Positions 25,450 through 33,797 of a stretch of DNA of 64,000 bases are shown here, piece after piece; positions within the stretch are counted from its first letter, which is position 1; every line of letters starts with the position of its first letter. The DNA lies in the NCBI RefSeq assembly GCF_023238205.1, contig NZ_CP096660.1:62001-126000 (forward strand), in the 5' to 3' direction. The notes under the pieces were generated by a model. That model did not search any database. It had not been told where the DNA came from and saw nothing but the letters and a program-made list of their open reading frames with translations. The stretch comes from Halorussus limi (GTDB lineage: Archaea; Halobacteriota; Halobacteria; Halobacteriales; Haladaptataceae). The translations under genes and the position numbers were made by a program.

Positions 25450-27090
25450 ATGACCGAACAGAACGTATCACACGAGACGACGGTACGCGAACGGGGATGG
25501 AAACGGGAGTTTCTCTGGCTCGCGCCCGCGCTCTTGTCCGGAATCGTATTGTTTTACGTCTACCTTCGCTCGCACCCCTACCCCTCGTTCGGGGCGGGAC
25601 TGTACCTCCTCATCGCCGAGCGCATCTCGGAACTGGGCTACGCCCTCCCGAAGACGATTCCCCACTACACGAGGGGCGGCGTCCCGTTCGCCTACCCGCC
25701 GCTGATGTTCTACGCGGTCGCGGTGATACGCGACCTGACGGGGATCGACCCCATCACCATCTCGCGGTTCCTGCCGGGACTCGTGAGTCTGGTGTATCTC
25801 GTTCCGCTGTACCTGTTCGCCCGCGACCTGCTCGGGTCTCGACCGCAGGCCGCCCTGACCAGCCTCCTCGTCGCGGTGAGTCCGCCCGTCCTCCAGTGGC
25901 ACATCTCGGCGGGCGGCATCGTCCGGGCGCCCGCGTTCCTGTTCGCGCTCACGGGCATCTACGCCGGACTGAGACTCTACCGGGACCGCGACCAGCGGTG
26001 GGTCGTCCCGTCGCTCGCGCTGTTCACGATGACCATCCTGACCCATCCGGTCTACACCGTCTTCTTCGCGCTGTCGTACTTCCTGCTGTTCCTCCAGTTC
26101 GAGCGCACGCTGTGGGGGCTTCTTCGGGGCGCGGTGGTCGGGTTCGGCGGCATCCTGCTGGCCGCGCCGTGGTGGACGCAGGTGATGGCCTACCACGGCA
26201 TCGACGTGTTCACCGCCGCCGCGGGGACCCACGGCGGCATCGGCGGTGGGGTCCCGTCGCTGTCGTCGCTCATGAACGTCAACCTCCAGAGCCTCTTCGT
26301 CGGGAGCGCCCTGTCGCTGCTGGCGCTCGTCGGCATCGCCTACCTCCTGAAGGAACGGCGGTTCTTCCTGCCCGTCTGGTTCGTCGCGGTCACGGTCGTC
26401 ATCGGGAAGGCCCGGTTCTCGATGCTGGTCGGGTCGTTCATCGCGGCCGTCTTCCTGCTGGAGTTCGTCGGCGCGAAACTCAAAGAGCGGTCCGCGCTCG
26501 GCGTGGGTCGGCGCGGCGTCGTCACGGCCGCGCTGGTCCTGATAATGACCGTCGGACTCGCCGGCGGTGCGATGTACGCGACCGGCGAGGTGGACGCTCA
26601 CGCCGGGAGTCCGTCGCTCCCGCAGTTCATCGACCACGACGACGTGGAGGCGATGGAGTGGGCCCAGCACAACACCAAGCCGAGCGCCACCTTCGTCGTG
26701 CAGGGCGACGCCGCCGAGTGGTTCCCCCAGCAGACCCACCGGACTATGCTCGTCGGACCGTGGGGCGTCGAGTGGAAGGGCCACGGGCCGTACAACCGCC
26801 AGTTGGGGCTGTTCCGGGACGTGTCGTCGTGCAACAGCGCTCACTGCATGACCCGGACGCTCTCCGAGGAGGGCGTCATGCCGGACTACATCTACCTCCC
26901 GAAGGGGAAGTTCACGGTCCGCGGGATGCAGTACCAGCGCACCAGTAAACTCGCGATGTCGATGCACCTCTCGCCGAAGTACCGGACCGTCTTCGAGAAC
27001 GACGGCGTCATCATCTTCGAGGTGATGGGCCAGAGTAGCGGGGAGCAGTCGGGGAGTTCGGGGACGGACGAGACTGCGAGCGACGGGTAG
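25450..27090 (+). CDS. GT-C-like (glycosyltransferase 39-type) multi-pass membrane protein
   Basis: A 546-residue protein with about ten membrane segments in residues 20-380 and an external C-terminal domain of about 150 residues. The region between the first helices contains PKTIPHYTRGGVPFAYPPL, where GT-C enzymes have acidic catalytic loops, and the helix pattern suits lipid-phosphate-sugar-dependent glycosyltransferases. The C-terminal part has DDVEAMEWAQHNTKPSATF and WFPQQTHRTMLVGPWGVEW, typical of the soluble domain in such haloarchaeal proteins. It probably moves a sugar from a dolichol-type carrier to surface material. No assigned donor or acceptor. Tail is Ser/Gly/Glu-rich. Confidence 0.7.
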   Translation: MTEQNVSHETTVRERGWKREFLWLAPALLSGIVLFYVYLRSHPYPSFGAGLYLLIAERISELGYALPKTIPHYTRGGVPFAYPPLMFYAVAVIRDLTGIDPITISRFLPGLVSLVYLVPLYLFARDLLGSRPQAALTSLLVAVSPPVLQWHISAGGIVRAPAFLFALTGIYAGLRLYRDRDQRWVVPSLALFTMTILTHPVYTVFFALSYFLLFLQFERTLWGLLRGAVVGFGGILLAAPWWTQVMAYHGIDVFTAAAGTHGGIGGGVPSLSSLMNVNLQSLFVGSALSLLALVGIAYLLKERRFFLPVWFVAVTVVIGKARFSMLVGSFIAAVFLLEFVGAKLKERSALGVGRRGVVTAALVLIMTVGLAGGAMYATGEVDAHAGSPSLPQFIDHDDVEAMEWAQHNTKPSATFVVQGDAAEWFPQQTHRTMLVGPWGVEWKGHGPYNRQLGLFRDVSSCNSAHCMTRTLSEEGVMPDYIYLPKGKFTVRGMQYQRTSKLAMSMHLSPKYRTVFENDGVIIFEVMGQSSGEQSGSSGTDETASDG

Positions 27091-27204
27091 TCCGAACGAG
27101 TTCCGGAAGAACGCCGGAGTGAACACGGAGACGGTCAGAGCGAACCCCGGCGGAAGTCACGACGAAACACGGAACACCCCGCGCGAGGCCCGAAGGGCGA
27201 CGGT

Positions 27205-28377
27205 TCAGAACAGCGGGTCCAACTCGTTGTCGTCGTCCTCGATGAGTTCGGTCGTGCTCTCTTGGCTCTGGGACCGAATCTCGTCGATGTTGTCCTGCGT
27301 CTCGACCGCGACCTCCTGCAGTTCCTCGACTCGCGGGACCTGCGAGACGCCCGACAGCAGGACCACGCCGGCGACCTGGTCGGCGTCTTCGACCGGGTAG
27401 TCGCCGCCTCGGACCTCCATCGACCCGGTCTGGTTTTCGAGCCACTTCCGGCCCTTCTCGACGCCCTTGCGGTTCAGATACTCGGGCGGTCCGCTGGCGA
27501 CCAGCAGCGACCGCTCGGCGCTGTCGATCTCGCACGGGAGGGTGAGTCGCCCGAGCGCCGCCTTCCGGACGAGACTCGTGATTCGGTTGGTCGCGTGGGT
27601 CGAGTCCACGTCCTCGGTCCCGTCGCTCTTGAACCGCGAGAGCAGGCCGCCGGAGGGGTTCTCGACCTCCTCGGCGGCGTAGCCGATGGTCGAGACGCCG
27701 CCGGTGGCGAGCGTGTTGATAATCTCGCTGGAGTCCACGACGCTCTCGCCCACCGCGTCGTCGCCGCTGACCTCGCCCGCGCCGAACAGGATGCCGAAGC
27801 GCCGGACGATTTCCTCGTTGATACGGTCGTAGCCCGACCCGACGCTCTCGCCCGCTTCGCGCCACGCGTCGTTGTCGAACACCAGCAGGTTGTCCACTTC
27901 GCGGACGAACGTCTGGAACGACCGCGCGGCGTTGAGCGTGTAGATGCCGCCCTCGTCTCTGCCCGGGAGGACGCCGAGTCCGTACACCGGTTCGGTGTAG
28001 ATGCGCTTGAGATACTTGGCGAGGACGGGCGCGCCGCCCGACCCCGTGCCGCCGCCCATCCCCGCGACGACGAGGAACGCGTCGATGTCGTGGACCGGGA
28101 CGTTGTCCACCGCGCCCTGTACCTCGTCGATGTCCTCCTCGGTTATCTCGGCGCCCAGCTCGTTGTCGGCGCCGACGCCGTGGCCCTTCACCCGCGACTG
28201 GCCGATGAGGACCTGATTCTCCTCGGGAACGTGGTCGAGACCCACGAGGTCGGCCTTCGCAGTGTTGACCGCCACGGCCGAGCGAACCGCTTCGCCGCCG
28301 GTGCGCCGGTCGTACTCGATGAACTTGTCAACTATCTTGCCGCCGGCCTGCCCGAAGCCGATCATCGCGAGTTTCAT
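27205..28377 (-). CDS. cetZ: Tubulin-like protein CetZ
   Basis: The 390-residue cytoskeletal GTPase belongs to the haloarchaeal CetZ branch between FtsZ and tubulin. Landmarks are MKLAMIGFGQAGGKIVDKF at the start, the T4 GTP loop GMGGGTGSGGAPV near 108-120, NTAKADL, and the T7 region with LLVFDNDAWRE. The C-terminal tail is acidic (ELIEDDDNELDPLF). CetZ proteins control cell shape and motility in Haloferax; which paralog this is cannot be told. It is convergent with the GT-C-like gene. Start MKLAMIGFG is standard. Confidence 0.95.
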   Translation of the reverse strand: MKLAMIGFGQAGGKIVDKFIEYDRRTGGEAVRSAVAVNTAKADLVGLDHVPEENQVLIGQSRVKGHGVGADNELGAEITEEDIDEVQGAVDNVPVHDIDAFLVVAGMGGGTGSGGAPVLAKYLKRIYTEPVYGLGVLPGRDEGGIYTLNAARSFQTFVREVDNLLVFDNDAWREAGESVGSGYDRINEEIVRRFGILFGAGEVSGDDAVGESVVDSSEIINTLATGGVSTIGYAAEEVENPSGGLLSRFKSDGTEDVDSTHATNRITSLVRKAALGRLTLPCEIDSAERSLLVASGPPEYLNRKGVEKGRKWLENQTGSMEVRGGDYPVEDADQVAGVVLLSGVSQVPRVEELQEVAVETQDNIDEIRSQSQESTTELIEDDDNELDPLF

Positions 28378-28726
28378 CTCGACCCCTCCGTCGCGTGGTT
28401 CAATCGGTGCCTGTCGTCGGCGCTGACGGCACCTGTAACGTCGAAACTACTCCCGTACTGGCTGGTATACATTCCGTAGCCCCCGCGGGGGTAGACCACG
28501 GGAACCGTGATAAATCCTCAGCACGGTTTTGTCTCTCGGACGACAATCGTCGGCCTCAGGGCGGGCGTAACGACCGGGCGTCGGACGCCTACCGAACGCG
28601 GTGGCGGAGAGTCGCTACGCACCGAAATCACCGTTACCGATACCCGGGAGGCGGAACTTAGGACGGGAGATAGTGACCGAAAGGATTAGTTAGATATTCT
28701 CCAAGAACGTCAGTGGACGGGAAACC
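28378..28726. other. Intergenic divergent-promoter region
   Basis: About 350 bases between cetZ and a secreted-protein gene. A minus-strand TATA-like AATGTATACC near 28465-28474 could serve cetZ with a long leader. TTAGATATTC near 28690-28699 is spaced for the plus-strand gene at 28727. No small gene seen. Confidence 0.4.
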
Positions 28727-29548
28727 ATGAAGCGAACGTTCCTCGTCCCGTTCGTCCTCTTGGTCGTGTGTAGCGCACCGCTGGCTTCGTCGGTAGCGAC
28801 GGTCACGTCGGGCGCATCGCAACCCCAGTCGTTCGCACAGGGCAACGCGACTGCGTACCCGCCGGGTCTCTCGGCGGACGGGGTGACGGACCCGCTCGCG
28901 CTGGCGGACGCCCACCGGGAGGCGCTCGCCAACGCCTCCTACACGCTGGCGACGTCGTACGCGTTCCGCCGACCGAACGGGACCGTACTGAGTCAGGGAG
29001 TCACCACGACCCGAGTCGCGCCGGGTGGGAGGCCGTACTACGCGGTGACTTCCCAAACCCAGCGTAACGCCACCCGACCGCTCGGAATCGCCCGGTACGA
29101 ACTCGCGACGTGGGCGAACGAGACCCGCGCGGTGACGGCCCGACAAGTTCGGGGCGGCGAACCGACCTACCGGGAGGTCAATCGCGAGCGAGCGCCGTTC
29201 GACCCGAACGCCCAGTGGGAACTGCTGTACAGCGCCTTCGCGGCGACGAACACCACCGTCGTCGAGCGGTTCGAGCGCGACGGAACCACGCTGTTCCGCG
29301 TCGTCTCGACCGAACAACCGGGACCGGAACTGGCGTCCCTGTACGGCGGGTCATACAGTCTCGTGGCCGTCGTAGACTCGCGGGGCATCGTTCGGACGCT
29401 CCAGCAGACCTACCGGACGACGGTCGAGGGCCGGTCGACCGTCGTCTCGCGAACGGTCCACCTCACTCGTATCGGAAACACCACGGTCGAGCGCCCGGAC
29501 TGGTACGAGAAAGCGGTGGCTAACGGGACGACGAACGGGACGAGATAA
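28727..29548 (+). CDS. Secreted protein of unknown function (DUF7537/LolA-like)
   Basis: A 273-residue protein with a Sec-type signal (MKRTFLVPFVLLVVCSAPLASS). The body begins YPPGLSADGVTDPLALADAHREAL then ANASYTL, a pattern common to a family of haloarchaeal exported proteins that resemble LolA-like beta-rich domains. Many NxT/NxS sequons (NAT, NAS, NET, NTT, NGT) fit N-glycosylation outside the cell. A Cys occurs in the signal but no clear lipobox. Function unknown. It is followed on the opposite strand by the SelW-like gene; the two stop codons are about 17 bases apart. Confidence 0.75.
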   Translation: MKRTFLVPFVLLVVCSAPLASSVATVTSGASQPQSFAQGNATAYPPGLSADGVTDPLALADAHREALANASYTLATSYAFRRPNGTVLSQGVTTTRVAPGGRPYYAVTSQTQRNATRPLGIARYELATWANETRAVTARQVRGGEPTYREVNRERAPFDPNAQWELLYSAFAATNTTVVERFERDGTTLFRVVSTEQPGPELASLYGGSYSLVAVVDSRGIVRTLQQTYRTTVEGRSTVVSRTVHLTRIGNTTVERPDWYEKAVANGTTNGTR

Positions 29549-29565
29549 TCGGTTCGGCGGGCCGA

Positions 29566-29802
29566 CTACGCCGACGCTCGCTGGCCGACCGACTCCACGA
29601 TGGCGTCCACGTCGAACTCGTCCTCATCCTTGTCGAAGACCTGTTCGCCGTCGGCGCGAACCTCGAACACGCCGCTGTCGCCCGTCACCAGCGCGACGGA
29701 GTCGAGTCGCTCGCCGTACTCGCTGAGAAGCGCGTGCTGTACGTCCTGTGCCCGGTCGAGCATCCCGCAGGGGACGCAGTACTCTATTTCGACGCTCGTC
29801 AT
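29566..29802 (-). CDS. SelT/SelW/SelH (Rdx) family thioredoxin-fold protein
   Basis: A 78-residue cytoplasmic redox protein. MTSVEIEYCVPCGML carries the CxxC of the Rdx family, where the second half-motif is normally Cys or selenocysteine; here both are Cys. VTGDSGVFEVRADGEQVFDK is the conserved beta hairpin of the fold. It probably handles thiol-disulfide exchange. Starting at ATG 29800-29802 puts the CxxC at the usual position; a GTG two codons earlier is possible. It lies downstream of the Ntn hydrolase on the same strand with about 65 bases between. Confidence 0.88.
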   Translation of the reverse strand: MTSVEIEYCVPCGMLDRAQDVQHALLSEYGERLDSVALVTGDSGVFEVRADGEQVFDKDEDEFDVDAIVESVGQRASA

Positions 29803-29868
29803 GTTCACGCGGAGCTACTTTTCCCGCTCACTTAAAGGAACGTCCGCGGACGCGTCCCGCGAGCGACC

Positions 29869-30414
29869 TCACGGACTCGCCGAACCGCCTTCGAGTCGGT
29901 AGGTGTCGATTTCCGACCCGGTGTCGGTGTCGCGGTCGGCCGCGGCTTCTACGGCGTCCCGCGCGAGTTCCTCGGCGTCGTCCAGCGAGGCGCCCTCCTC
30001 GCGGCCTTCGAGGACGCCGAGCGCCAACTGCGCGCCGGACCCGAACGCGGCCACGTCGTCGCCCAAGATGGACCCGTCGCTCCGGACGCCCCGGACGCGG
30101 GCCGCGCCGTCGTCGTCGCGGGCCGCGACGACCGCCTCGACGCCCTCGTCGTCGGCGATGTCGCTGGCGACCGTGGCGAGTCGGGTGACGCTCATCGGGT
30201 CGCCGTGTTCGGTCTCGTGGGACTGTACTTCGGCTTCCAGTCTACGCCGGAACTCGTCGATACCGCCAGATTCGCCGACGGCCGCCGCGCCGACGTCGCC
30301 GAAGTCGAAGACGTGGCGCTTGTCGTCGCTGGCCACGGTGTTGCCCGCGGTGTGGCGTCGGTCCCCCGCCAGCACTGCCCCGCCGTCCGCTTCGATGGCG
30401 ACGATGGTTGCCAT
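29869..30414 (-). CDS. Proteasome/HslV-like Ntn-hydrolase family protein
   Basis: A 181-residue protein with a single proteasome-type Ntn domain. It begins MATIVAIEADGGAVLAGDRR, with candidate nucleophile Thr3, Asp in AGDRR and Lys in DDKRHVFDF at the spacing of Thr1/Asp17/Lys33. GNTV and GESGG echo HslV-type subunits. It is shorter than haloarchaeal proteasome alpha and beta subunits and lacks their propeptide, and no partner subunit or ATPase is nearby. Exposing Thr3 would need removal of two residues. It may be a stand-alone peptidase ring or an inactive relative. Confidence 0.75.
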   Translation of the reverse strand: MATIVAIEADGGAVLAGDRRHTAGNTVASDDKRHVFDFGDVGAAAVGESGGIDEFRRRLEAEVQSHETEHGDPMSVTRLATVASDIADDEGVEAVVAARDDDGAARVRGVRSDGSILGDDVAAFGSGAQLALGVLEGREEGASLDDAEELARDAVEAAADRDTDTGSEIDTYRLEGGSASP

Positions 30415-30528
30415 GTCGAGACAGAGGACGGCCGGCCGGAAGTTCGTTGTTGCCGACGGCGACGCCGGCCGACGACCCGGCGAACGGCCGAAGAATGAAT
30501 TACTACTCTCGTAGTCCTAGCGACACGG

Positions 30529-31578
30529 ATGTCTCAGGCCGAAAAACTCCGAGTGGGCGTCGTCGGCGGCGGCTACATCGGAACCACGGTGGGCGGACAG
30601 TTCAACACGGACCCGCGTTCGACGGTGACGGCGCTGGCTGACGTGAACCAAGAAACGAGGCGCACGGCGGGCGATGCCCTCTACGTCGGCGACGGCTCTC
30701 AGTACGAGGACTACCGCGAGATGTACGACAGCGAACCGCTCGACGCGGTTCTCGTCGGCACGCCTCACACTCTCCACTACGAGATGGTGACGGCGGCGCT
30801 CGACCGGGACCTCCACGTCTTCTGCGACAAGCCGCTGACCACCGACTTGGAGGAGGCCCGGGAGTTGGCCGAACGCGACGAGGAGAGCGAACAGGTCTTG
30901 ATGGTCGGCTACCAGCGCCACCTCAACCCGGCGTTCCAGACCGCCCGCGAGCGGTGGCAGGGCGACGCGGGCGAGTCGGACGCCGACGCCGCGGGCGGGG
31001 AGTCGAACCCGGACCCCGACTTCCTGAGCGCCGAAATCACCCAGAACTGGATATCCCGCTTCGAGGACACGTGGCGGACCGACCCCGACCTCTCTGGCGG
31101 CGGCAACCTCTACGACACCGGGAGCCACCTCGTGGACGCGGTGCTGTGGACCACGGGTCTGGTCCCCGAGGAGGTCAGCGCCGAGATGGTGTTCGCAGAC
31201 GACGAGGGACGGGTGGACGAGCGCGCCATCCTGACCGTCGAGTTCAAGAGCGGCGCGCAGGGGACCATCTCGGTCCACAGCGACGCGCCGTGCGTGCGCG
31301 AACACATACACGTGTGGGACGAGGAGGGCGCGGTCTACCTCGAAGGTCGCCAGTGGGAGAAGCGAAAGTTAGAGCGCGTCGACGAGGACAGCACGACGGT
31401 CATCCCCTACATCGACCGGAGCCAACAGCGCTCGAAGGCCGAGGCGTTCATCGACTGCATCGAGACGGGCGAGACGCCGCCCGCGACGGCCCGCGACGCG
31501 CTGGCGGTCACCGCGCTGACCGAGGCGGCCTACGAGTCGGCGCGGAGCGGCGAGCGGGTCTCGGTGGACGTAGAGTAA
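30529..31578 (+). CDS. Gfo/Idh/MocA family oxidoreductase
   Basis: A 349-residue cytoplasmic NAD(P)-dependent dehydrogenase. The N-terminal Rossmann fold contains VGVVGGGYIGTTVGGQF. The family EKP-like motif appears as CDKPLTTDLEEA near residue 105, followed by GYQRHLNPAFQTAR. The C-terminal sheet domain contains SGGGNLYDTGSHLVDAVLW, with the catalytic Asp/His pair of the family. Substrates are usually sugars, inositols or their amino or acid forms. An acidic insertion (GDAGESDADAAGGESNPD) is a haloarchaeal surface loop. TATA-like TGAATTACT about 30 bases before the ATG fits a leaderless transcript. Confidence 0.9.
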   Translation: MSQAEKLRVGVVGGGYIGTTVGGQFNTDPRSTVTALADVNQETRRTAGDALYVGDGSQYEDYREMYDSEPLDAVLVGTPHTLHYEMVTAALDRDLHVFCDKPLTTDLEEARELAERDEESEQVLMVGYQRHLNPAFQTARERWQGDAGESDADAAGGESNPDPDFLSAEITQNWISRFEDTWRTDPDLSGGGNLYDTGSHLVDAVLWTTGLVPEEVSAEMVFADDEGRVDERAILTVEFKSGAQGTISVHSDAPCVREHIHVWDEEGAVYLEGRQWEKRKLERVDEDSTTVIPYIDRSQQRSKAEAFIDCIETGETPPATARDALAVTALTEAAYESARSGERVSVDVE

Positions 31579-31704
31579 GGTGTAGATTGCTCTAAGAACG
31601 GTAAATATTTCTCTGCGGCCGACGCGGTCGGTTTTCCCTTCTCAACCGGCGGTGTCGGCCGAGACGACGACGACGGTTTCCCCTTCCGGCCAACCGGAGC
31701 GAAG

Positions 31705-31818
31705 TCAGTCGAACAGTTCGCCGTTGAGACCGTCGGTTCCGTGCCAGTACGCGCGGAAGACGAGGTATCCGAAGCCGACGGAGACGCTGACCGCGACGGC
31801 CGTCGCGAGTAGTTCCAT
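31705..31818 (-). CDS. Very small single-pass membrane protein (37 aa)
   Basis: The 37-residue frame starts MELLATAVAVSVSVGFGYLV and continues FRAYWHGTDGLNGELFD. It has one transmembrane helix and a short acidic tail. A minus-strand TATA-like CGATTATG near 31841-31848 sits about 27 bases before the ATG at 31816-31818, as for a leaderless gene. Codon use (G/C-ending) matches neighbours. Small proteins like this are often missed in annotation. Function unknown; it may be a subunit or modulator of a membrane complex. Confidence 0.6.
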   Translation of the reverse strand: MELLATAVAVSVSVGFGYLVFRAYWHGTDGLNGELFD

Positions 31819-31937
31819 GACCGAGTCACTGCGGCGCAGTCACATAATCGTACTGTTCGGTTCCCGAACTCGCGTTCCGGGACTCACGACCGCGGACGGG
31901 CGCGGACGCCGGCGGAATCGCGGCGATTCGAACGCAC

Positions 31938-33575
31938 TCACTGTTCGATGTCGCCGACCACGTCTCGCACCGCGCGCTTCGCTTCGACTTTCCCGTCGAA
32001 TCGCTCTCGCTCGCCGCGAACGTCCACCACGTCGTCGCGGACCTCGCCGTCCATCTCCTCGGGTACCGGCACGTCGAGCAGCGAACACGCCGTCGGCGCG
32101 AAGTCGGTCAGGTCCACGGTCACGCCGGTCTCGCTCTCGACGGGGTCGCCCCACGCGTAGAAGATGCCGTGCATCTCGTGTTGCGAGGTGTGGGACCCCG
32201 TTTTGGGCGGGTCGGCGAACACGCGCTTGGTCTTCATCGTCTGCGGGTACTGAATCTGGTAGCCCGGTGCGGGCATGCAGACCAAATCGGGGCGCGTCTC
32301 GTCGTACTCGTCGCCGTACACGTCCTCGCCGTAGAGAACTGAGTCGATGACCCGTTCGCCGCGCTCGGGGTGTTCGATGGCGAGCAGTTCCTCGCGCAGG
32401 CGGTCGCGGACCTCGTCGTACTTGCCGGGCAGAATCGCGCCCTCCTCGTGGTCGTCGGTGTTGAGGTAGACCTGTCCTCCGCTGGCGACCGTGAACGCCG
32501 CCGTCTCGCTCCAGTCGATGTCCTTGCGCGAGATGGTCAGCAGTTCCGCGAGGTCCGGCCCCGACCCGTCGCCGTTGGTCCGGGCGACGCCCATCTTGAG
32601 CTTCGAGAACAGGTTGAGTTCGCTCATCACCGTCTCGACGGCGTCGTAGACGTAGTTGTACCCGAACTGCTTGAGTCGGGTCCACGGCCGGTCCTCCAGT
32701 TCGAGGTAGCCCGCCTGATAGAGCCACGAGTTGAGGTTGATGGTCTGGTAGACCGGACCGTGGCCGTGGTCCGAGAGGACCATCATCGTGTCGTCGTCGC
32801 CCATCCGCTCCATCACCCATCCAAGGAAGTCGTCGTAGAGTTCGAGCAGTTGGAGCGGCTTGTCGTCGTACCGGGCCGCGACCTGCGGGTCGTGCTTCGG
32901 GTGGGTCTCGTCCAGCACGTGCCCGAGGACGTGGAGGACGTTGTCCGGGCCGGAGAACACCAGCGAGTAGAAGTCACAGCCGTACTCCTCCACGAGGAGT
33001 TTGGCGACTTCGATGCGATTCCGCTCTATCTCGAAGAAGGTGTCGAGCAGGCCGCCGAGGTTGTCCCCGTCGGTCCCGTCGTCGTAGCTCTCGTAGGGGT
33101 CCACGTCGTACTCGCCGACGCGGTCCTCGATGTCCTCCTCCAGTCGGTCGGGGAAGGCGAACGACCCCGAGGAGGGCGTCGTGATGTTGTCCGAGACGTG
33201 GAACCCGGAGGTCCGGGAGGGCGGGTAGCCCGGCATGACGTTCATCACGCCCGACCGTTTCCCCTCGGCGTCGAGATACTCCCAGACGGGGACCGACTGC
33301 TCGCGGAGGGTATCGGCGTTGACGAACTCGGTGCCGTAGCCGCCCTCCTCCTTGAGCATGAAGTTGTAGACGCCGTGATTGCCGGGGTTGCGTCCCGTGG
33401 CGAACGAACTCCACGCTATCATCGAGAGCGGCGGCACCGTCGACCGCGTCGTACCGTCGGTGCCCTCGGCGCGCATGCGCTCGAAGTTGGGAAGCCGTCC
33501 GGCGTCGATGCCCCTATCGACCAACTCGGGCGGGACGCCGTCCAACCCGAAGACGTAGACTGAGCCCTCGCTCAT
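31938..33575 (-). CDS. Alkaline-phosphatase-superfamily phosphodiesterase
   Basis: A 545-residue protein of the type I phosphodiesterase/nucleotide pyrophosphatase group. Metal and nucleophile sites are visible: FGLDGVPPELVD near the start, STVPPLSMIAWSSFATGRNPG with the Thr/Ser nucleophile region near 48-66, SDHGHGPV near 270, and HEMHGIFYAWG near 475. No signal peptide or membrane helix is seen, so it should work in the cytoplasm. It is the last gene of a compact operon with a GT2 and an RHH-like protein. Substrate is probably a phosphodiester or pyrophosphate of a nucleotide-sugar, lipid or glycan. Start at ATG 33573-33575; a GTG two codons earlier overlaps the upstream stop. Confidence 0.87.
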   Translation of the reverse strand: MSEGSVYVFGLDGVPPELVDRGIDAGRLPNFERMRAEGTDGTTRSTVPPLSMIAWSSFATGRNPGNHGVYNFMLKEEGGYGTEFVNADTLREQSVPVWEYLDAEGKRSGVMNVMPGYPPSRTSGFHVSDNITTPSSGSFAFPDRLEEDIEDRVGEYDVDPYESYDDGTDGDNLGGLLDTFFEIERNRIEVAKLLVEEYGCDFYSLVFSGPDNVLHVLGHVLDETHPKHDPQVAARYDDKPLQLLELYDDFLGWVMERMGDDDTMMVLSDHGHGPVYQTINLNSWLYQAGYLELEDRPWTRLKQFGYNYVYDAVETVMSELNLFSKLKMGVARTNGDGSGPDLAELLTISRKDIDWSETAAFTVASGGQVYLNTDDHEEGAILPGKYDEVRDRLREELLAIEHPERGERVIDSVLYGEDVYGDEYDETRPDLVCMPAPGYQIQYPQTMKTKRVFADPPKTGSHTSQHEMHGIFYAWGDPVESETGVTVDLTDFAPTACSLLDVPVPEEMDGEVRDDVVDVRGERERFDGKVEAKRAVRDVVGDIEQ

Positions 33576-33577
33576 GG

Positions 33578-33796
33578 TCACTTTTCGAGGTACCCGAGTT
33601 GTTCGAGGCGGTCCTCGACCACGTCGTCGTCGGCGCGGTCGGTCCGAGCGTCGGCCGCGTCTCCGCGCTCGATCTCGGTCGCGGTCGATTCGAGGACGTA
33701 CTCGGCGAGTTCGTCGGCGTCGTCGAACCCGTCGAGTTCGTCGGCGAGCAGTTCGTAGCGGTCGCTAAGGTCCGTGGGGAGTCGTATCGTAGACAT
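33578..33796 (-). CDS. Small ribbon-helix-helix-like protein in a glycan operon
   Basis: A 72-residue acidic protein. MSTIRLPTDLSDRYELLADE resembles the beta strand and first helix of RHH proteins, but the basic DNA-contacting residues are few. The end VEDRLEQLGYLEK is like the C-terminal tail of many AP-superfamily hydrolases. It lies between the GT2 gene (1 base upstream) and the phosphodiesterase gene (2-base gap), so it is co-transcribed. A role as a regulator or a small partner of the phosphodiesterase is possible; neither is shown. Confidence 0.7.
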   Translation of the reverse strand: MSTIRLPTDLSDRYELLADELDGFDDADELAEYVLESTATEIERGDAADARTDRADDDVVEDRLEQLGYLEK

Positions 33797-33797
33797 G

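Noticed and set aside
27205..28377. Annotation as FtsZ
   Set aside because: The long linker, the GMGGGTGSGGAPV T4 loop with the following segments, and the short acidic tail without an FtsA/SepF-binding motif fit CetZ better than FtsZ1 or FtsZ2.
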